Part shown: piece by piece, positions 20,444 to 21,408 of the stretch
Position numbering within the stretch: the first letter of the stretch is position 1
How the letters are laid out: every line of letters begins with the position of its first letter
NCBI GenBank assembly: GCA_964385195.1
Contig: CAYLOC010000030.1
Location: forward strand, 1-21,408
Length of the DNA: 21,408 bases
Direction of reading: 5' to 3'
Origin: CAYLOC01 sp964385195
GTDB taxonomy: Bacteria > Actinomycetota > Actinomycetes > Propionibacteriales > Nocardioidaceae
Made by a program: the position numbers and the translations under genes
The notes under the pieces: model-generated
The model's database searches: none
What the model saw: only the letters and a program-made list of their open reading frames with translations
What the model was told of the DNA's origin: nothing

Positions 20444-21387
20444 CGCTGCCCGGTGTCCTGGTGTGCGGCGAGGCGCTGATCGACCTGCTGCCCGCCGACA
20501 CCACCACGGTCCCGCCTTCCGGACCGGTGCCGTTCGTGGCCCACCCCAGTGGCAGCCCGGCCAACACCGCCGTGGCGCTGGCCCGGCTCGGCGTACCGGT
20601 CCAGCTCGCCGCCCGGTTGTCCGGCGACGCCTTCGGCGGCATCCTGCGCCGCCACCTTGAGTCCAACCGCGTCGACCTCCGGCACTCGGTGTCTGCGCGG
20701 GAGCCATCTACCGTGGCCGTCGTGGGCCTGGACGACCATGGTGACGCGCAGTACTCCTTCTATACGGAGGGAACCAGCGACTGGCAGTGGACTCCTGTCG
20801 AACTACCGCCGCGCCCGGACCCGTCGGTGGCCATCGTGCACGCCGGGTCGCTCGGGCTTGCCCTTCCTCCCGGGGGGAAGGTCGTGGAGGAGTTCCTCGG
20901 TCGGTGCGGCGGCTCATGTCTGGTCTCGCTGGACCCCAACGTCCGGCCTGACCTGATTCCCGATCTCGGTCGGTACACCGGGGATCTCGAACGCTGGGTA
21001 GGGCTGGCCGACATCGTCAAGGTCAGCGCGGCCGACCTCCGCGCGGTCTACCCCGACACGACGCCGGAGGCCGTCGCCGAGCGGTGGCACCGGGCCGGCA
21101 GGGCATTGACCGTCCTCACCCGGGGGGCGGAAGGGGCGCGGGTGTGGTTCGACGCGAGCGTGATCGACGTACCGACCCGGCCGGTGCGCCTCGTGGACAC
21201 GATCGCGGCCGGGGACACGTTCACTGCGGGGCTGCTCCAAGGACTGCTCAGTGCTGGCCTTACCACGGACCTGTCGGCGCTGACCGTCTCCGACGTCCGC
21301 GCCGCGGCGGCCCGGGGGTGTGCTGCCGCGGCCGCCGCCTGCGAGCGGGCCGGCCCCGACCCGCCGTACGCCGCACAACTTCTCTAG
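20440..21387 (+). CDS. PfkB-family carbohydrate kinase, probable fructokinase
   Basis: A 315-residue ribokinase-fold kinase of normal length. LVCGEALIDLLP (7-18) begins the fold; PSGSPANTAVALARLG (36-51) is the first PfkB signature and binds the sugar. VDTIAAGDTFTAGLL (252-266) is the second signature, with AAGD forming the anion hole and Asp259 the catalytic base. SLDPNVRPDL (163-172) is typical of fructokinases. It probably phosphorylates the ketose made by a neighbouring dehydrogenase, fructose to fructose-6-P; xylulose is handled by XylB. GTG 20440 overlaps the preceding stop. TAG ends it at 21387, and the window ends 21 bases later. Confidence 0.88.
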   Translation: MTLPGVLVCGEALIDLLPADTTTVPPSGPVPFVAHPSGSPANTAVALARLGVPVQLAARLSGDAFGGILRRHLESNRVDLRHSVSAREPSTVAVVGLDDHGDAQYSFYTEGTSDWQWTPVELPPRPDPSVAIVHAGSLGLALPPGGKVVEEFLGRCGGSCLVSLDPNVRPDLIPDLGRYTGDLERWVGLADIVKVSAADLRAVYPDTTPEAVAERWHRAGRALTVLTRGAEGARVWFDASVIDVPTRPVRLVDTIAAGDTFTAGLLQGLLSAGLTTDLSALTVSDVRAAAARGCAAAAAACERAGPDPPYAAQLL

Positions 21388-21408
21388 TAGGGGCTGGCGG
21401 CGGTCGGG

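Overview
The window is about 21.4 kb of GC-rich DNA with GTG starts, ATGA/GTGA stop-start overlaps, a WhiB-family regulator, a resuscitation-promoting factor, a BCCT betaine carrier and a short mycobacterial-type Erm methylase. Together these indicate an actinobacterium; I cannot name the genus from the sequence. It is draft sequence, with one 100-N scaffold gap at 13840-13939. I see no tRNA, rRNA, CRISPR array, insertion sequence or prophage gene.

Left part (1-3900): the last codons of a gene cut by the window edge, then a TetR regulator divergent from a YdbC/PdxI-like aldo/keto reductase, with two copies of one operator-like palindrome between them. Next comes a 330-base leader region and whiB7 (the antibiotic-response regulator), then an L,D-transpeptidase with two peptidoglycan-binding repeats.

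Middle (4000-8600): an orphan glycine-betaine/choline-type substrate-binding lipoprotein, a ferredoxin-NADP reductase of the thioredoxin-reductase fold, a convergent BCCT betaine transporter, and a PduO-type cobalamin adenosyltransferase homologue with an altered ATP loop.

Minus-strand block (8725-12300): a secreted Rpf with two LysM domains, preceded by an MtrA-like box, a promoter and three tandem 5'-UTR hairpins. Upstream on the same strand lie a YtcJ-type amidohydrolase, an 83-residue protein of unknown function and an Erm rRNA methylase. The erm promoter has an AT-rich element three bases before its -35 hexamer, as expected for WhiB7 activation. It appears to fire exactly at the ATG of a 31-codon ORF rich in Arg-X-Arg motifs that overlaps the erm start. 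With whiB7 itself in the window, this is the best candidate for an undescribed regulatory circuit here.

Right part (12359-21408): a polyol catabolic locus. A SorC-type regulator and xylulokinase (minus) are divergent from a SmoE/MtlE-type binding protein, two permeases, two zinc alcohol dehydrogenases and a PfkB kinase (plus). The enzyme set resembles known mannitol/arabitol/sorbitol loci: polyols are imported, oxidised to ketoses, and phosphorylated to xylulose-5-P or fructose-6-P. No transporter ATPase gene is present, so it is presumably supplied from elsewhere.
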